DNA of 64,000 bases from Capitulum mitella. Its lineage: Eukaryota; Arthropoda; Thecostraca; Pollicipedomorpha; Pollicipedidae. The notes beneath the pieces are model-generated. The model was not told the DNA's origin. It was given only the letters and a program-made list of their open reading frames with translations, and did not search any database. Made by a program: the position numbers and the translations under genes. The stretch lies in contig CP099847.1 of assembly GCA_030062745.1 (NCBI GenBank), forward strand, positions 23,090,374 to 23,154,373, written 5' to 3'. Below, piece after piece: positions 1 through 10,380 of the stretch. The first letter of the stretch is position 1; the number at the start of each line of letters is the position of its first letter.

Positions 1-745
1 CCATGTCGGCGAGAAGCAACGGCAATGCAGATTCTGAGTCATAGACCACAGAACGGGTGTCGTCGGCGTACTGTATTACAAAGACCCCGGCGGCATACAG
101 GTTCAAGTCATTGGCGAGATCAACGGCCCCAAGGAAGAACCCAGAAAGACTTTCTCGGTAATAGGGGGTGGAGCCGAAATCTGTCTGTTATGGAACGAGA
201 AAGCGACGCTGATACTTTGGGTGCGGCCGGAACGACCATTTTGGAACCATGACGTGTCGATGCCGTAAAGCGGCAGCTCAGACATCTCAAAATAATCTAC
301 TAAGTCCAAACGTTTGCTGAAATCAATAAGGCAGAGCAGTGAGATTTTCCCCCATCTAAAGCACACAAAATACGGTCCGAAATGATCAAAAGAGCAGTTT
401 TGGTCGAACAGCGGGGTCGAAAACCATGCTGAATGGAAGCAAGATGATTTTGTGACAAGTAGGAATGGATTTGGTGCCGCACCGCCTTCTCAATTATTCT
501 GGCTATGACCGGAAGGATAGTGATAGGACGGTAGTTAGAAGGGTTGTCTGGATCACCGGGCTTGAAAATGGGATGAACCAGGGCGTGTTTCCAAGAACGC
601 AGAAAGCCGCTGAAAGCAATATTAGCACTGATGATATGTAGCCAAACTGAAACGATGAAGTGAAAAGACATTTTGAAAACCCTGATGTAAATAAAGCCCA
701 GCGGGGCCACAGGCGGATGAATTTCGCATGTTAAAAAGGACGCGT
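1..745 (-). mobile_element. LINE (CR1/Jockey-like) reverse transcriptase remnant
   Basis: Minus-strand translation gives non-LTR reverse transcriptase motifs in order: VHPIFKPGDPDNPSNYRPIT (fingers), QHGFRPRCSTKTALL, and the catalytic YADD box at 59-70 within VIQYADDTR. Frames shift between motifs, so it is dead. It lies in ERO1 intron 6 in the same orientation as the gene and is cut by the window edge. Confidence 0.85.
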
Positions 746-889
746 CCAATCCCTTTCACGTTGTTTCCACTTCGCTCCTTTTCGCCCAATCTCTCTTCTG
801 CCTATCTCCCTCCGACATCCCGACCTTCTCCTTCGACTTCGACGCGTCTGCCTCGCCCCTCTTTCCCAGCCTTGCTCCGCGGGACTTAC

Positions 890-1084
890 TTGAAACAGTT
901 CTCGTTGTAGATGGCCGACCAGACCCGGGTCGACGAATCGCCCCGGTACCCGGTGAAGCGCTCCGGGTTCAGCAGAAGGTCCACGAACTGCATGTCCGCC
1001 GCCGATTCGTCGTCCATGTCGCAGAAGCTGTCCTGCGCGTCGTCGTGCGCCATCCAGTTGTCCAGCCGACGCTGCCGGGACGCG
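890..1084 (-). CDS. ERO1: ERO1 exon 6 ([10 protein letters not shown] ... NENCF)
   Basis: It starts at acceptor cccacag, where a C completes a Ser codon, and runs through [31 protein letters not shown] and NENCF to donor AA|gtaagt, phase 2. The NPERxTGYxG motif is near-diagnostic of ERO1. The next exon would be left of the LINE at 1-745 and outside the window. Confidence 0.95.
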
Positions 1085-4000
1085 CTGTGGGCGCACAGCG
1101 GGAACAGCAGTCAGCACACAGCGGTCAACACACAGCGAAGCAGCAGTCAGCCAAGAACGCACTAGCAGTCCGCACACGGCGAAACAGCAGTCAATCAGCA
1201 TCGTTAGCCAAGAGCGGCACCAGCAGTCAAAACACAGCAGAGCAGTGGTCAGCTCACGGACGGACAAACACGGGAAAAGCGGCGGCTAGATAGAAGCGCT
1301 TTCCAATCCAGAACAGCCGTGACAGGCCGCCACAACCGACAGTGATAGATCGCTACGACAAACAACAGACAGTCACAACTGGCTGTAAGAGACCGTCACG
1401 ACCGGCTGCCGCAGACCGTCACAACCGGCCGTGACTGGCCGTCACAGCTGGCCGCCGCAGACCATCAGAGCCGTCCGTGACACACTATCACAACTGGCCG
1501 TACAGACGGTCACGACCGGCCATGGCAGAGCGTGACAGCCGGCCGGCCGCGTCTGGGCGCTACGGCAGTGCGGCACGGGCACCTGTGGCGGCCGGTTCGA
1601 TACCTGATGGTGGTGTTGAGGTCGCCCAGGGACTGCTCGCCACAGCCGGCATCCTCCTCCGACTGAGCAGCCTCCGTGTACTGAAACAAATCAGTTCAGT
1701 TTATTTACAAATCGTCCCATCGCGTGGATTACTGTTTGATTCGAGTCATTTCAGTGCAGCAAATGCGCAATAGTCATGTAGGTAAAAGCCGGCAGTCCGA
1801 CACGTCAGGGTGTAGGAGATAGATCATCAAGTTTGCATACAAACTCTCCACGGGTTCGAGAGGCGGTGATGTCCGGCGGCAGGCGGTTCCAGGACGAGGC
1901 CATGCGATACGAAAAAATCCTGCGGGCCACAGACGGATAGAAAGTAGGCGACGCTGGCCGCCCACGCTCGGGTGGCACGCTGGGACACAGCGGTACGTGG
2001 AGTGAACAGGGACCGGACCGCCACCGGAGCACGCGAGTCGTTCAGGGCTCGGAAGACACCAATGCTGTCGCGCCTCGCAGCTAGGTCACGTACGGCGCGC
2101 CAGCCTAGCGTCCTCAAGGTCGCCGACACCGAATCCCGTTTAAGAGCCCCGGAAACGATCCTGGCCCCAAAGTTCACCATCCTCTGAACTCTGCTAAGGC
2201 GGCACGACGCGGCCCCGCCCCAGACCGAACGACAGTAAAGGATGTGGGGGTAAAACATGTGACTGGATTAGGAGTGCCAGGACCTCGGGCGCAAGGTGGT
2301 AACGTATCTTCCACAAACAGAGCAGGATAGAGTTGCCCTTTTTGGTAACTTTGGATATGTGCTCCTCCCAGGACAAGAAACTGTCGATATTGGCCCCCAG
2401 CATCTTCACGGACGGAGACGGGGTTAGTATGTGGCCTGCAAAGTTCAGATGGAAGGATGTGGTCTTCTTGAAGTTATGGGCTGTGTCGACAAGGAGCAGG
2501 GTTGTTTTGGATGGATTCATATTTAAGGAATTGGATGTAAAGTAAGATTTGAGGGCAAGGAGAATCTCTTCTTGCCGGAATTTCAGGATGGGTAAATGAT
2601 CAGGATGTGCGGAATCTGGCAGCTGGGTGTCATCGGTACAGGATATTCGACGTCCGTGAGGCAGATAGGATGGAAGGCTCGTGAAGATGCTGAAGAGGAT
2701 AGGACAATGGACCCCTGCGGAACACCGTTGGGGAGAGGAAGGGAGACAGAACCACCTCTCACCACCTGTCGCCGATCAGCCAGGTGGCTCTCGAACCACC
2801 TGGGATAGATCCCATACCATTGGAGCTTGATCAGGAGGGCGTCATGGTCGACATGTCAAAAGCTCGACTGAGGTCAATCCAGGTGACGGTGACAACGTGG
2901 CCACTGTCAATCCGACGCACCATCCACTCAACTGCGTCAACCAGGGCGTCCTCCGTCGAGTGACGTGGTCTTTATGCATACTGTGATGGAGCTAAAAGAT
3001 CATAGGTAGCGAGACAAGAAGCCAACTATAAGCAATCTTTTCACATATCTTCGACAGCGCAGGTAAGATAGACATGGGTCTAAAATTGCTGGCGATGTCA
3101 CGCGGGCCTGATTTCTGAAGAGGAAGAACAGATGCCATCTTCCAAGAAGAAGGAAAAACACAATTGGCGACAGAACTGTTGATTAGATGAAGTGAATGTG
3201 GCCAGAAAACAGGGAAACATTTTCGCAGCGCATACAGCGACACGCCGTCATGTCCTACCGCCCTCGACGATGACAAATTACTCATAGCTCCCGAGAGTTC
3301 AGGGAGAGTTGAAGGAGACAGACTTAGACTTGACGTCGTCACGCATGGTGGTCTCTAGGTGGAGGCGGGGTGCCACCGTGGCTACCCGCGGCCAGCTCGG
3401 CAGCAATACGAGGGCCGGCGGACGCAAAGTGGCGGTTGAAGTCATCAGTCTGCTCAGCGGACATTTCCCTGGCGGCACCCCCTCCCCCTTGGCGGGCTGA
3501 AAGGCGAAGCTTTTTATGCCTCTCCAAAAACTGGCACGGTCGGCAAGCAAATTGTCAACAAGGATATCACGCTTAGCCCGAGCGAAAATGCTCGTAACGC
3601 TTTTCGAAGGCGTCGGTATGCGGCCAAATCGGTATCGGTTCGGGATTGACGCCACTTCCAGTACGCGTCGTCCCGCTCCTGCATCAGTTGCCGCAGGTCA
3701 GGACTTGTCTCAAGCCATGGGCAATGGGAGCGACGAGGGGCCACCGTTCTGAGAGGACAATGCACATCTACCGCACTCCACCGCACACGCATAAACTTCT
3801 CCAGTTTCCGGTCAATCAGCGTTTCACAGTAAATCCGGTCCCGGTCCGACTGCAGAAGCTGCAGACAGAGCGCGTCCCACTTTACCTCACACCACGGACG
3901 AGCAGCAAAGGGCGTCGGACGATAGCGAGGGCGGCGGAAAGGTGCACTAACAATGGTGGTCAAGTGGTCGGCGATCGGCTCCGACAGCACCTGAACGGCT

Positions 4001-7000
4001 GACTCCAAATGCGGTACGTTCGTGATTATGTGATCCAAGGGCGACCCCGTCAATGAGAATCTATAACCACCGCTGTGTCAATATCAACCACCGACTGCGC
4101 CACTTACGTGTACCGAAACCAATCAGAATCTATAACGACCACTGTCAATATCAATATCAATCACCGACTAAGCCGGCACCGTGTACTGAAACCAACCAGA
4201 ATCTACAACCACCACTGTGTCAATATTAATCACCGACTGCGCCGCCTCCGTCTACTGAAACCAGTAAGAATCAATAACCACCAATGAAACCAGTAAGAAT
4301 ATATAACCATTACTATATCAAAACTGATCACCAACTGCGACGCCTCCGCGGAATGACACCAATCACAGAAACAACCGACTGAAACTATGAAACAGTAATG
4401 AAACAGGGCCGGCACACAGTGCTGAAACTGAAACACTACTGAAACACAAGGAAACGGCAATGAAACTATCAAAGGGTACTGAGTCCAATCTAGCCGGGTT
4501 AATGCCTTCGAGTACTCAAACGGAACTGGGAAACGGTCATGAGACTGAAACAATACTGGAACGGGAAGCAGTACTGAAACACGACTGGGAAATAGTACTG
4601 AATTTGGACTGGGAAAACGTACACTGAAACTGAAACTTTACAGAAACAGGACCCGGAAACGGGAAGCCTGAAACTGAAGCAGTATTAAAACAGGACCGGG
4701 AAACAGAACTGGAACAAGAACAGTACTGAAACAAGTCAGGCCGGCTCAAGACTCCGATTACTGAAACAAGACCGAGAAACAGCACATGAAGCCGAAACAA
4801 TACTGAAATGCGATCGGGAAACAGTACTAAAACAGGACCAAGACACAGTACTGAAACAGAACTGAAACGGGCCCAGGCAGCCTGAAACCGAGACAACAAT
4901 GGACCAGAACCGACAAGCCGTACTGAAACTGAAACAGTGCTGAAGCAGGACCGGGAAGCACTACTGAAACTGGACCCGGAAACAGTCCTGAAACACATGA
5001 GGCCTGCTCACTGTCCCGAGTAACGAAACACACACGCAGGACACGTGCACGATCAGACGCACCGCATGCCTCAATAGCGGGATCTGTTACGAGTGCGGTG
5101 TCCCTGAGCATGAAAACGTGACGGAGCCGACCGCTGACATGGACGGCGGAAAACGTCAGAAATACTTCCACTGCTGAGCACCGAAGCACGCCAAGTCAAA
5201 CGGAAGCTCAGAGTTATAAAGCAAACGACGGCAAAGCATGGCCCTAGAAATGGAACACTACGACTGATGTGCTTAATCCAGCTAATAATGCTGATCTTTT
5301 ATTCTGGATCAGGCCAGCCCAGAACGGTGAAAACGGAAGTTTTCGTTTCTCGCATAAAAGAACTGCACTTGACTGCTAACGATATGAGAACATCGTTCAT
5401 TGTTAAAGACACGATACATTGTGCCTCTTAGCACTAGATGACCTCAAGTCACAAGGCCAGCTTAGGCTACGTCTTGAAGCGGACCAGTTACATATCACCA
5501 CAAGAGGACCATATATCATTCTGACCTGATTGTCCTGATCTGACGTCATTTTTTCGCATCTGCGAGGCAAGACAAACGGTTTAGATCGTCCTGATTGTCT
5601 CAATCACGATCAGTGTTAACAGTGAACAACGATGCCAGGTAAAGTTTTCGATCTCGCATGATATCCAAATGGCCATCAAATGCTTCGAGAAAAAAAACAT
5701 CTTCAGTGGTGCAGAACACAAGCTAAGGCCTCTTGTTCAGCAAGCAATGCGTTAGTTTGTGCAAAAAAATCCCAAAATCCTTGCATGCTTTACGTGATCC
5801 GTGACCCATGTCGTCACACCTTACACCGCACGGCCTATACATCCGTGACCTGACATGACCTGAAACTGAAGTGCGTCTAGAAATGCGCTGAACTGCATGT
5901 GCCTCTGCTATAAAAAATCAGCTGTTGCTGCTCAAAGCCGCCAGGGAGCTACAGAGAGAAATTCTGAAGGGAGCGGATTCCTCCCACTCGTAGAGCGAGG
6001 GTTCCAGACGGAAGTAGTACAAAAAGGTGGGGACCGAGAGGTGTAGACACGAGGGGGCAGGGGGCCATGGCACCACCACTTCTGGGGAAATTTAACATTA
6101 GCCCTGTGGGAAAAACGGTGATGCCCCCTCCCTCCCCATACATGCTTTTCTGGATGTCCCTACGCCTCTGAGGACCAGGATTGTGGAGTGTCGAGAACAT
6201 ATACCAGACACAACAACAGCCTGCCTGGAGATGGCTGACGACATTATCGGGAGATCAGTCGGTCGAGACATGGTGTGCACAGTTCACCCTGCTAGGGTCC
6301 ACACATACGCCTGGGTCCTGATAGGATGCAGGTAATTCCCAATTTCCACATACGACTTTAGGATCACCCAGGTTAGCATTCGGTCGGCAGGGTGCCGTTC
6401 CGTCCTGCCGGAACGCGGCAGTTTCTGGAGACATCACGACACGCCCAGGCCAGCGAACGGTTCAACGCCAAACAGGGATAAACCTAACCTACATCCTACT
6501 GCCATCCAGGCATGTGTCTGCTAGCTTCGACCACGCCCGTATGCGGTGCGCAGCAGCTGAAAACAGCAAACGAATTCGCAAAAAAATCCACGGTGTACGC
6601 ACCGTCCGACCACACCCGAATCTGCGTCCCTCGGATCCCAGCCGGAGCGCCGCCGTACCTTGTAGCTGGGGCTCTCCTCCGGTTCAACCAGCGACGGTCC
6701 AGCCTTCAGGCCGATCGGCACCTCCCCCTGGCGGCAAAGGTCGACGGCGCGTCAGCCGGCACCGGAGGCTCCGCCGCCGGCAAGGCGCGTCTCCCGCGGC
6801 GTGCGGGTTGAGCGGCTCGGCCCTGCCCTGCCCTGCCCGGCCCTGCCCTGCCCTGCCCTGCCCTGCCCTGCCCTGCCCTGCCCTGCGCTGCCCTGCCCTG
6901 CCCTGCCCTGCCCTGCCCGACCCTGCCCGGCCCGACCCTGCCCTGCCCGATCCTGCCCTGCCCGGCCCTGCCCTGCCCTGCCCGGCCCGGCCCGGCCCGG

Positions 7001-9898
7001 CCCTGCCCTGCCCGGCCCTGCCTTGCCCTGCCTGCCCTGCCCTGCCCTGCCCGACCCTGCCCTGCCCGGCCCTGCACTGCCCTGCCCTGCACTGCCCTGC
7101 CCGGCCCTGCCCGGCCCGATCTTGCCCGGCATAGTCCCACCAGCCGGCAGGCGAGAGCCGACTGTCCCATCTGTCCGTCTGACATTCGCTTTGCCACGCT
7201 AACGACGGTCAGGTCACCGCAAATATCTTCAATCGTCTTTAGACAGGCCACGCCAAGCCAGTAGCAAGTCACGCAGTCGTCGGGAGTCGTCTGGTGATGG
7301 TCCCATGCTCAACGACAGGTCAATGAACACGAACACGTATTCCTGGCGACTATGCATGCACCAGAAGCCACATGAATGGGCCTTTGCGGTAAATCTACTT
7401 TCGTCGGCAGTCCGTGAGGCGTAGCCTCGCCGCTACCACCTTCAAAGACAAGCTGCCGTACAGGACCAACCGGCTGTTGAGGCATCAGTTCGATATGATC
7501 ATCAAATGCTGAGTGGAAAAGTGACGCTGTTACGCTGAAGCAAGCACTAAGAATGAGCTAATGAAGGATTCTGCAAGATAAATATTTTATTTAAATGTGC
7601 ATTCGAGTGAACTGGGGTGGCCTTGTCACCTGATCGCTGGCGACGGTTGGGTTATCCAAAGTGGAAATATAATTGAGATGGTGCAAATTTGGCGTTAAAA
7701 TACACGAACTCATCCAACACCTACAGCGAATCCTCCTTTCCATTTTAGGAGTGCGTGGAATGGAACATGTACATATGCCGGGCAGGATAGCCAGCTCACT
7801 GCATAAGACGCCGACGTCCCTGGTCCATTTTAAGCTGTTTCCTATTTACTTTTTTGCCCATTTTTCCACGCTACTCCATCTCACGTGTCGGTCTCGCAGT
7901 GCAACACACGACAGTTTAGGAAACCAATTGCGACGGTAACGAGTCCGCGAAAAAAAAGACTCCCGTAACAACGAAAAACCCAGGCATAAGATATCACACC
8001 CAAGTTCCGCATGCCAAAAAAGCAAGATAGTCAGAGACCGATCAACGGCGAGGCTAACGGGCTAATTGGTTCTGCAAGACCCCCGCGCTCATTCAGCGAC
8101 CCAGACGGTCCGCGCAGTCAACTCCATTTCGCCCGTCGCCGACCCGATCACACACGACCGACAGCTGTTCGCCGCCGGTCACACGCTGGCGACACAGGTG
8201 GCATAACATAATACCACGCCGGCACCGCAGGCCCACAGGTGTCACCTTACTGTGGCCGGCGACAAGCTACCGCCGGCCCGACCTCCCGGCGACCGAGGGG
8301 TCTCCGTCGGCCGCCGCCAGCGACGCCTGGCCCGGCCGAAATGACGTCACATCGCCGGAACTTTTAAAGACGGGTCGGCACACTGCCATGGCGACGGGGC
8401 CCCGGAGCACAGACAAAGACCCAGCCATCTCCTCGACGCCGCGGGGCGCGAAAACCGGTCGAACACGACGGCGACAGGTGGAGACACTGGGGCGGGGTCG
8501 CCGGGTTACCTCGTCGCAGCAGCGGACGCGGCAGGCGCTCTGCGAACAGCGGCCATCGTCCTCCCAGAAAGGGCACGGCCGCCGCAGGTTCACCTGCCGG
8601 CGGGCACACGCACAGGCGGGTAACGACCTTCCCCTGCAACAGGCAACACGATCTGCCCGAACGATATGACCAGGAGCAAGCTCACGTGAGGACTGCGGGA
8701 CAGACGGAGGGACGGACGGACGAACAGATGGACGGACATATCGACGGATGGCGAAAGACGGGCTTATAGGACGGACGGAAAGTTGCCTTACAGGAGCGGA
8801 GAAGCCACCGAACAACATAAACTTCCAGACGAGGTTAATAATCCGACCAGACGTCGAAGACACAGTAAATATTCAATACGTGCAATATTCCATATGATGA
8901 GACAAACCGACGACCCTCACCAGACGTGGTCTCACCTTGTAAAAGCGGAAGAAGTCCTTGACAAGCAGCGACTTCAGCCGAGGGTAGATTTTGACATTAT
9001 TGAAGAAGTCTACGGTGTCTACGTTGCACTCGCAGTCATCCACCTGGCCCTCCAGCTGGTGTTGGTCAGACAGGCACGGGCGTCAGTCCGGCAAGCACCG
9101 CACCGCGGCATCAGCGGGCATCAGACGGCCTCCCTGTTGCACAGTATTCATCGCGCGGACCCAAAGTACCATGCCTATGTCGCAATACATGACGCAAGAT
9201 ATGGATAAGGCGCAAAGCGCCACGTCTCGGGTGCGGCGTGAAAACCTGGTTCAGCGGTTTCTGCTGACCCGGCAATGGAGGCCAGGGTCATTCTGCAGCC
9301 TATTTCGACAATCATTCGCCCTGACTGCTCCTCACTGCTCCTCCAGTACCTAGTATAGCCTGGGTCCTGTTAGGCTGGTGCCACATCCCACACTCCGCAG
9401 GCCTGACCGGACGTCACCCAGAACCTGATGACCTGGCACCACATCCCGCACCGCGTCCCACACCCTGCTAACCTGACCGGACGCCCCCAGAACCTGCTCA
9501 CCTGGCACCACATCCCACACCACACCCTACACCTTGCTAACCTGACCGGACGCCCTCCAGAACCTGCTCGCCTGACACCACATCCCCGCACCACACCCCA
9601 CACCCTACTAACCTGACTGGATGTCCTCAGACCGTTGACCTGCCACCACATTCTCGCACCACACCCCATACCCTGCTAACCTGACTGGATGTCCCCAGAC
9701 CCTGCTGACCTGGCACCACACTCTACACCCTTCTAACCTGACCGGACGCCCGAAGACCCTGCTGACCTGGCAGAAGCAGCGGTCCAGCGCGGACTTGTCG
9801 ACGGCGGGCGGCTCAGACGTGAAGCTGAACTGGCCCGCTCCGGCGGCGGCCCAAACCAGCAGCAGCGACAGCAGCAGCGGAGCGGCCACGGACGCCAT
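890..9898 (-). CDS. ERO1: ERO1 endoplasmic oxidoreductin, N-terminal six exons (3' part outside window)
   Basis: ERO1 is the FAD-dependent thiol oxidase of the ER lumen that reoxidises protein disulfide isomerase and passes electrons to oxygen. Coding exons on the minus strand: 9767-9898, 8936-9055, 8510-8593, about 6659-6729, 1604-1680 and 890-1084, together about 225 residues. Seen in the sequence: a hydrophobic signal peptide (residues 1 to about 21), the family start DRCFCQ, then [26 protein letters not shown], the shuttle dithiol CSQSAC (a CxxxxC motif), and [13 protein letters not shown] followed by NENCF. These match the N-terminal half of animal ERO1 in order. The FAD-binding core and the CxxCxxC active site should lie left of base 1. 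All junctions keep phase except exon 3 to 4, which is one base out. LINE remnants sit in introns 4 and 6. The family call is firm; the exact exon 4 start is not. Confidence 0.93.
1085..1603 (-). repeat. Minisatellites filling ERO1 intron 5
   Basis: Nearly the whole 519-base intron is degenerate tandem repeat. At 1085-1270 units of about 20-25 bases contain ACAGC...GCAGTCAG and run up to the exon 6 acceptor. At 1310-1560 units contain CCGTCACAACCGGCCG and approach the exon 5 donor. I see no other content. Confidence 0.75.
1604..1680 (-). CDS. ERO1: ERO1 exon 5 (acidic loop)
   Basis: It encodes [20 protein letters not shown] and then LNTTI plus two bases (AG) at donor gtatcg. The piece aligns with the variable acidic, cysteine-containing loop of ERO1 (YSEEAN...EECE). 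Phase 0 in and phase 2 out match the neighbours, and the join recreates TTIS. Confidence 0.88.
1805..4060 (-). mobile_element. 5'-truncated LINE (CR1/Jockey-like), frameshifted
   Basis: From right to left on the minus strand: endonuclease C-terminus ([17 protein letters not shown], near 4050), a linker, RT motifs including [15 protein letters not shown] (about 3060), [16 protein letters not shown], the motif A IDLSRAFD (about 2860), NGVPQGSIV (about 2720), a YxDD-like CTDDTQ (about 2620), and a C-terminal tail ending SWNRLPPDI (about 1880). Stops and frameshifts separate the pieces. It lies in ERO1 intron 4 in sense orientation. The closest animal families are CR1 or Jockey; the clade call is tentative. 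Confidence 0.88.
4075..5010. repeat. Degenerate minisatellite, (TACTGAAACNGGA)-like, ERO1 intron 4
   Basis: Two related arrays. At 4075-4330 units of roughly 60 bases contain CCACTGTGTCAATAT and CTACTGAAACCA. At 4400-5000 shorter units contain TACTGAAAC, GGACCGGGAAACAG and similar. They start at the truncated 5' end of the LINE. Confidence 0.75.
5011..6658. other. ERO1 intron 4, remainder; no gene seen
   Basis: No exon, RNA gene or complete element was recognised. A stretch around 5960-6100 (ggtggggaccgag...gggggcaggggg) looks like transposon-derived sequence but has no definable ends. Confidence 0.4.
6659..6729 (-). CDS. ERO1: ERO1 exon 4 (VPIGLK...PSYK)
   Basis: The reading frame [21 protein letters not shown] ends at donor AAG|gtacgg, phase 0, and matches the ERO1 segment VPxGIK...YK that precedes the acidic loop. 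The best acceptor is ccgccag just before 6729. From there the frame needs one base from exon 3, but exon 3 ends in phase 0. A one-base error in the run of five C at 6726-6730, a micro-exon, or another splice site would explain this. Confidence 0.75.
6817..7135. repeat. (CCCTG)n pentanucleotide array, ERO1 intron 3
   Basis: About 64 units of CCCTG with interspersed CCCGG, CCCGA and CACTG variants. It is strand-asymmetric (C-rich on plus, G-rich on minus), so the ERO1 pre-mRNA carries a long GGGCA-type G-rich run about 90 bases upstream of the exon 4 acceptor. Long open frames through it on both strands are by-products of the repeat. Confidence 0.97.
7136..8509. other. ERO1 intron 3, remainder; no gene seen
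   Basis: There is no exon or element I can support. It is AT-rich to about 8000 and then becomes very GC- and CpG-rich (8270-8509) toward exon 3. Confidence 0.4.
8510..8593 (-). CDS. ERO1: ERO1 exon 3 with CxxxxC shuttle dithiol
   Basis: Twenty-eight codons beginning [16 protein letters not shown]. It holds CSQSAC, which aligns with the regulatory and shuttle cysteine pair of animal ERO1 (CGRRDC in the human alpha form), and ends CRVRCCDE at donor GAG|gtaacc, phase 0. Confidence 0.94.
8685..8775. repeat. GGAC-rich simple repeat, ERO1 intron 2
   Basis: Irregular tetranucleotide repeat (GGACGGACGGACGAACAGAT and similar), about 100 bases upstream of the exon 3 acceptor on the minus strand. Confidence 0.7.
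8936..9055 (-). CDS. ERO1: ERO1 exon 2
   Basis: Forty codons in phase 0 at both ends, between acceptor caccag and donor AAG|gtgaga. It reads [20 protein letters not shown] and goes on to KDFFRFYK. This is the conserved ERO1 segment between the N-terminal CFCQ and the VNL...CPFW motif. Confidence 0.95.
9382..9780 (-). repeat. Minisatellite starting at the ERO1 exon 1 donor
   Basis: About six units of 58-70 bases. On the minus strand each begins CAGGTCAGCAGG or a close variant (CAGGTGAGCAGG, CAGGTCATCAGG) and then runs through CGTCCGGTCAGGTTAGCA to GTGTGGTGC. The first unit is the real exon 1/intron 1 junction (CAG|gtcagcagg), so every unit carries a donor-like copy. Confidence 0.9.
9767..9898 (-). 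CDS. ERO1: ERO1 exon 1: signal peptide and DRCFCQ
   Basis: Forty-four codons from the ATG at 9898-9896, chosen because a hydrophobic signal peptide follows at once ([20 protein letters not shown]). The exon ends in CFCQ with donor CAG|gtcagc, phase 0. A polypyrimidine-AG at about 9938 and a gtgagt at about 9985 upstream could bound a short 5'UTR intron, but this is not proven. Confidence 0.93.
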
Positions 9899-10380
9899 CA
9901 CGTCCGCTGCGGAGCGCACGGAGACAATCTCTGGGGAACACAGAGCATCGCTGGTCAACATCAGATGCCGGACGGGCACTCACCGGTAATTCTGGTGGCC
10001 GTGGGATCAGGGGGACAAAGCACAAAATTCAAAGAAAACCTCAGAATACGCGCAAACGCGTAAAGCAGGACCAAGGGGGAGTTATGACAATCAATGACAA
10101 TGATGCCTGCATAGCAGTGTCAGAAAGACGAAATAATACAGAGAAGCCATTGACCCCGTGGCAAGGCAGAATCCATGTCAGTTTGGCTGAGAAAGCCAGC
10201 CTTTCAGAGGACATTTTCCTTAAACAGCTTTGCCATGTCAACAGCAGAATCATTCTCAGCATGCATGAATACTCTGCACTGCAGCCAAAGACCTGTGGCT
10301 AGAAATGCATTGCCAGGTGACTCGTGATTGCGTCAGCCTCGGTACATCACGATAAATCGTGATATCCTGCTGAGGCACTT
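9899..10380. other. ERO1 upstream region
   Basis: 5' flank of ERO1. On the minus strand, gtgagt at about 9985 and a polypyrimidine-AG at about 9938 could bound a short 5'UTR intron. I see no TATA box or other recognised promoter element. Confidence 0.35.

Noticed and set aside
1588-1606. GGTTCGATACC resembling a tRNA T-loop
   Set aside because: It lies at the ERO1 exon 5 donor and no cloverleaf can be built around it. Similar GGTTCGA matches elsewhere also fail.
6514-7272. Long open frames on both strands (up to 206 codons) with Pro-Ala-Leu-Pro-Cys repeats
   Set aside because: They are translations of the (CCCTG)n array; a five-base unit leaves all frames open and there is no conserved domain.
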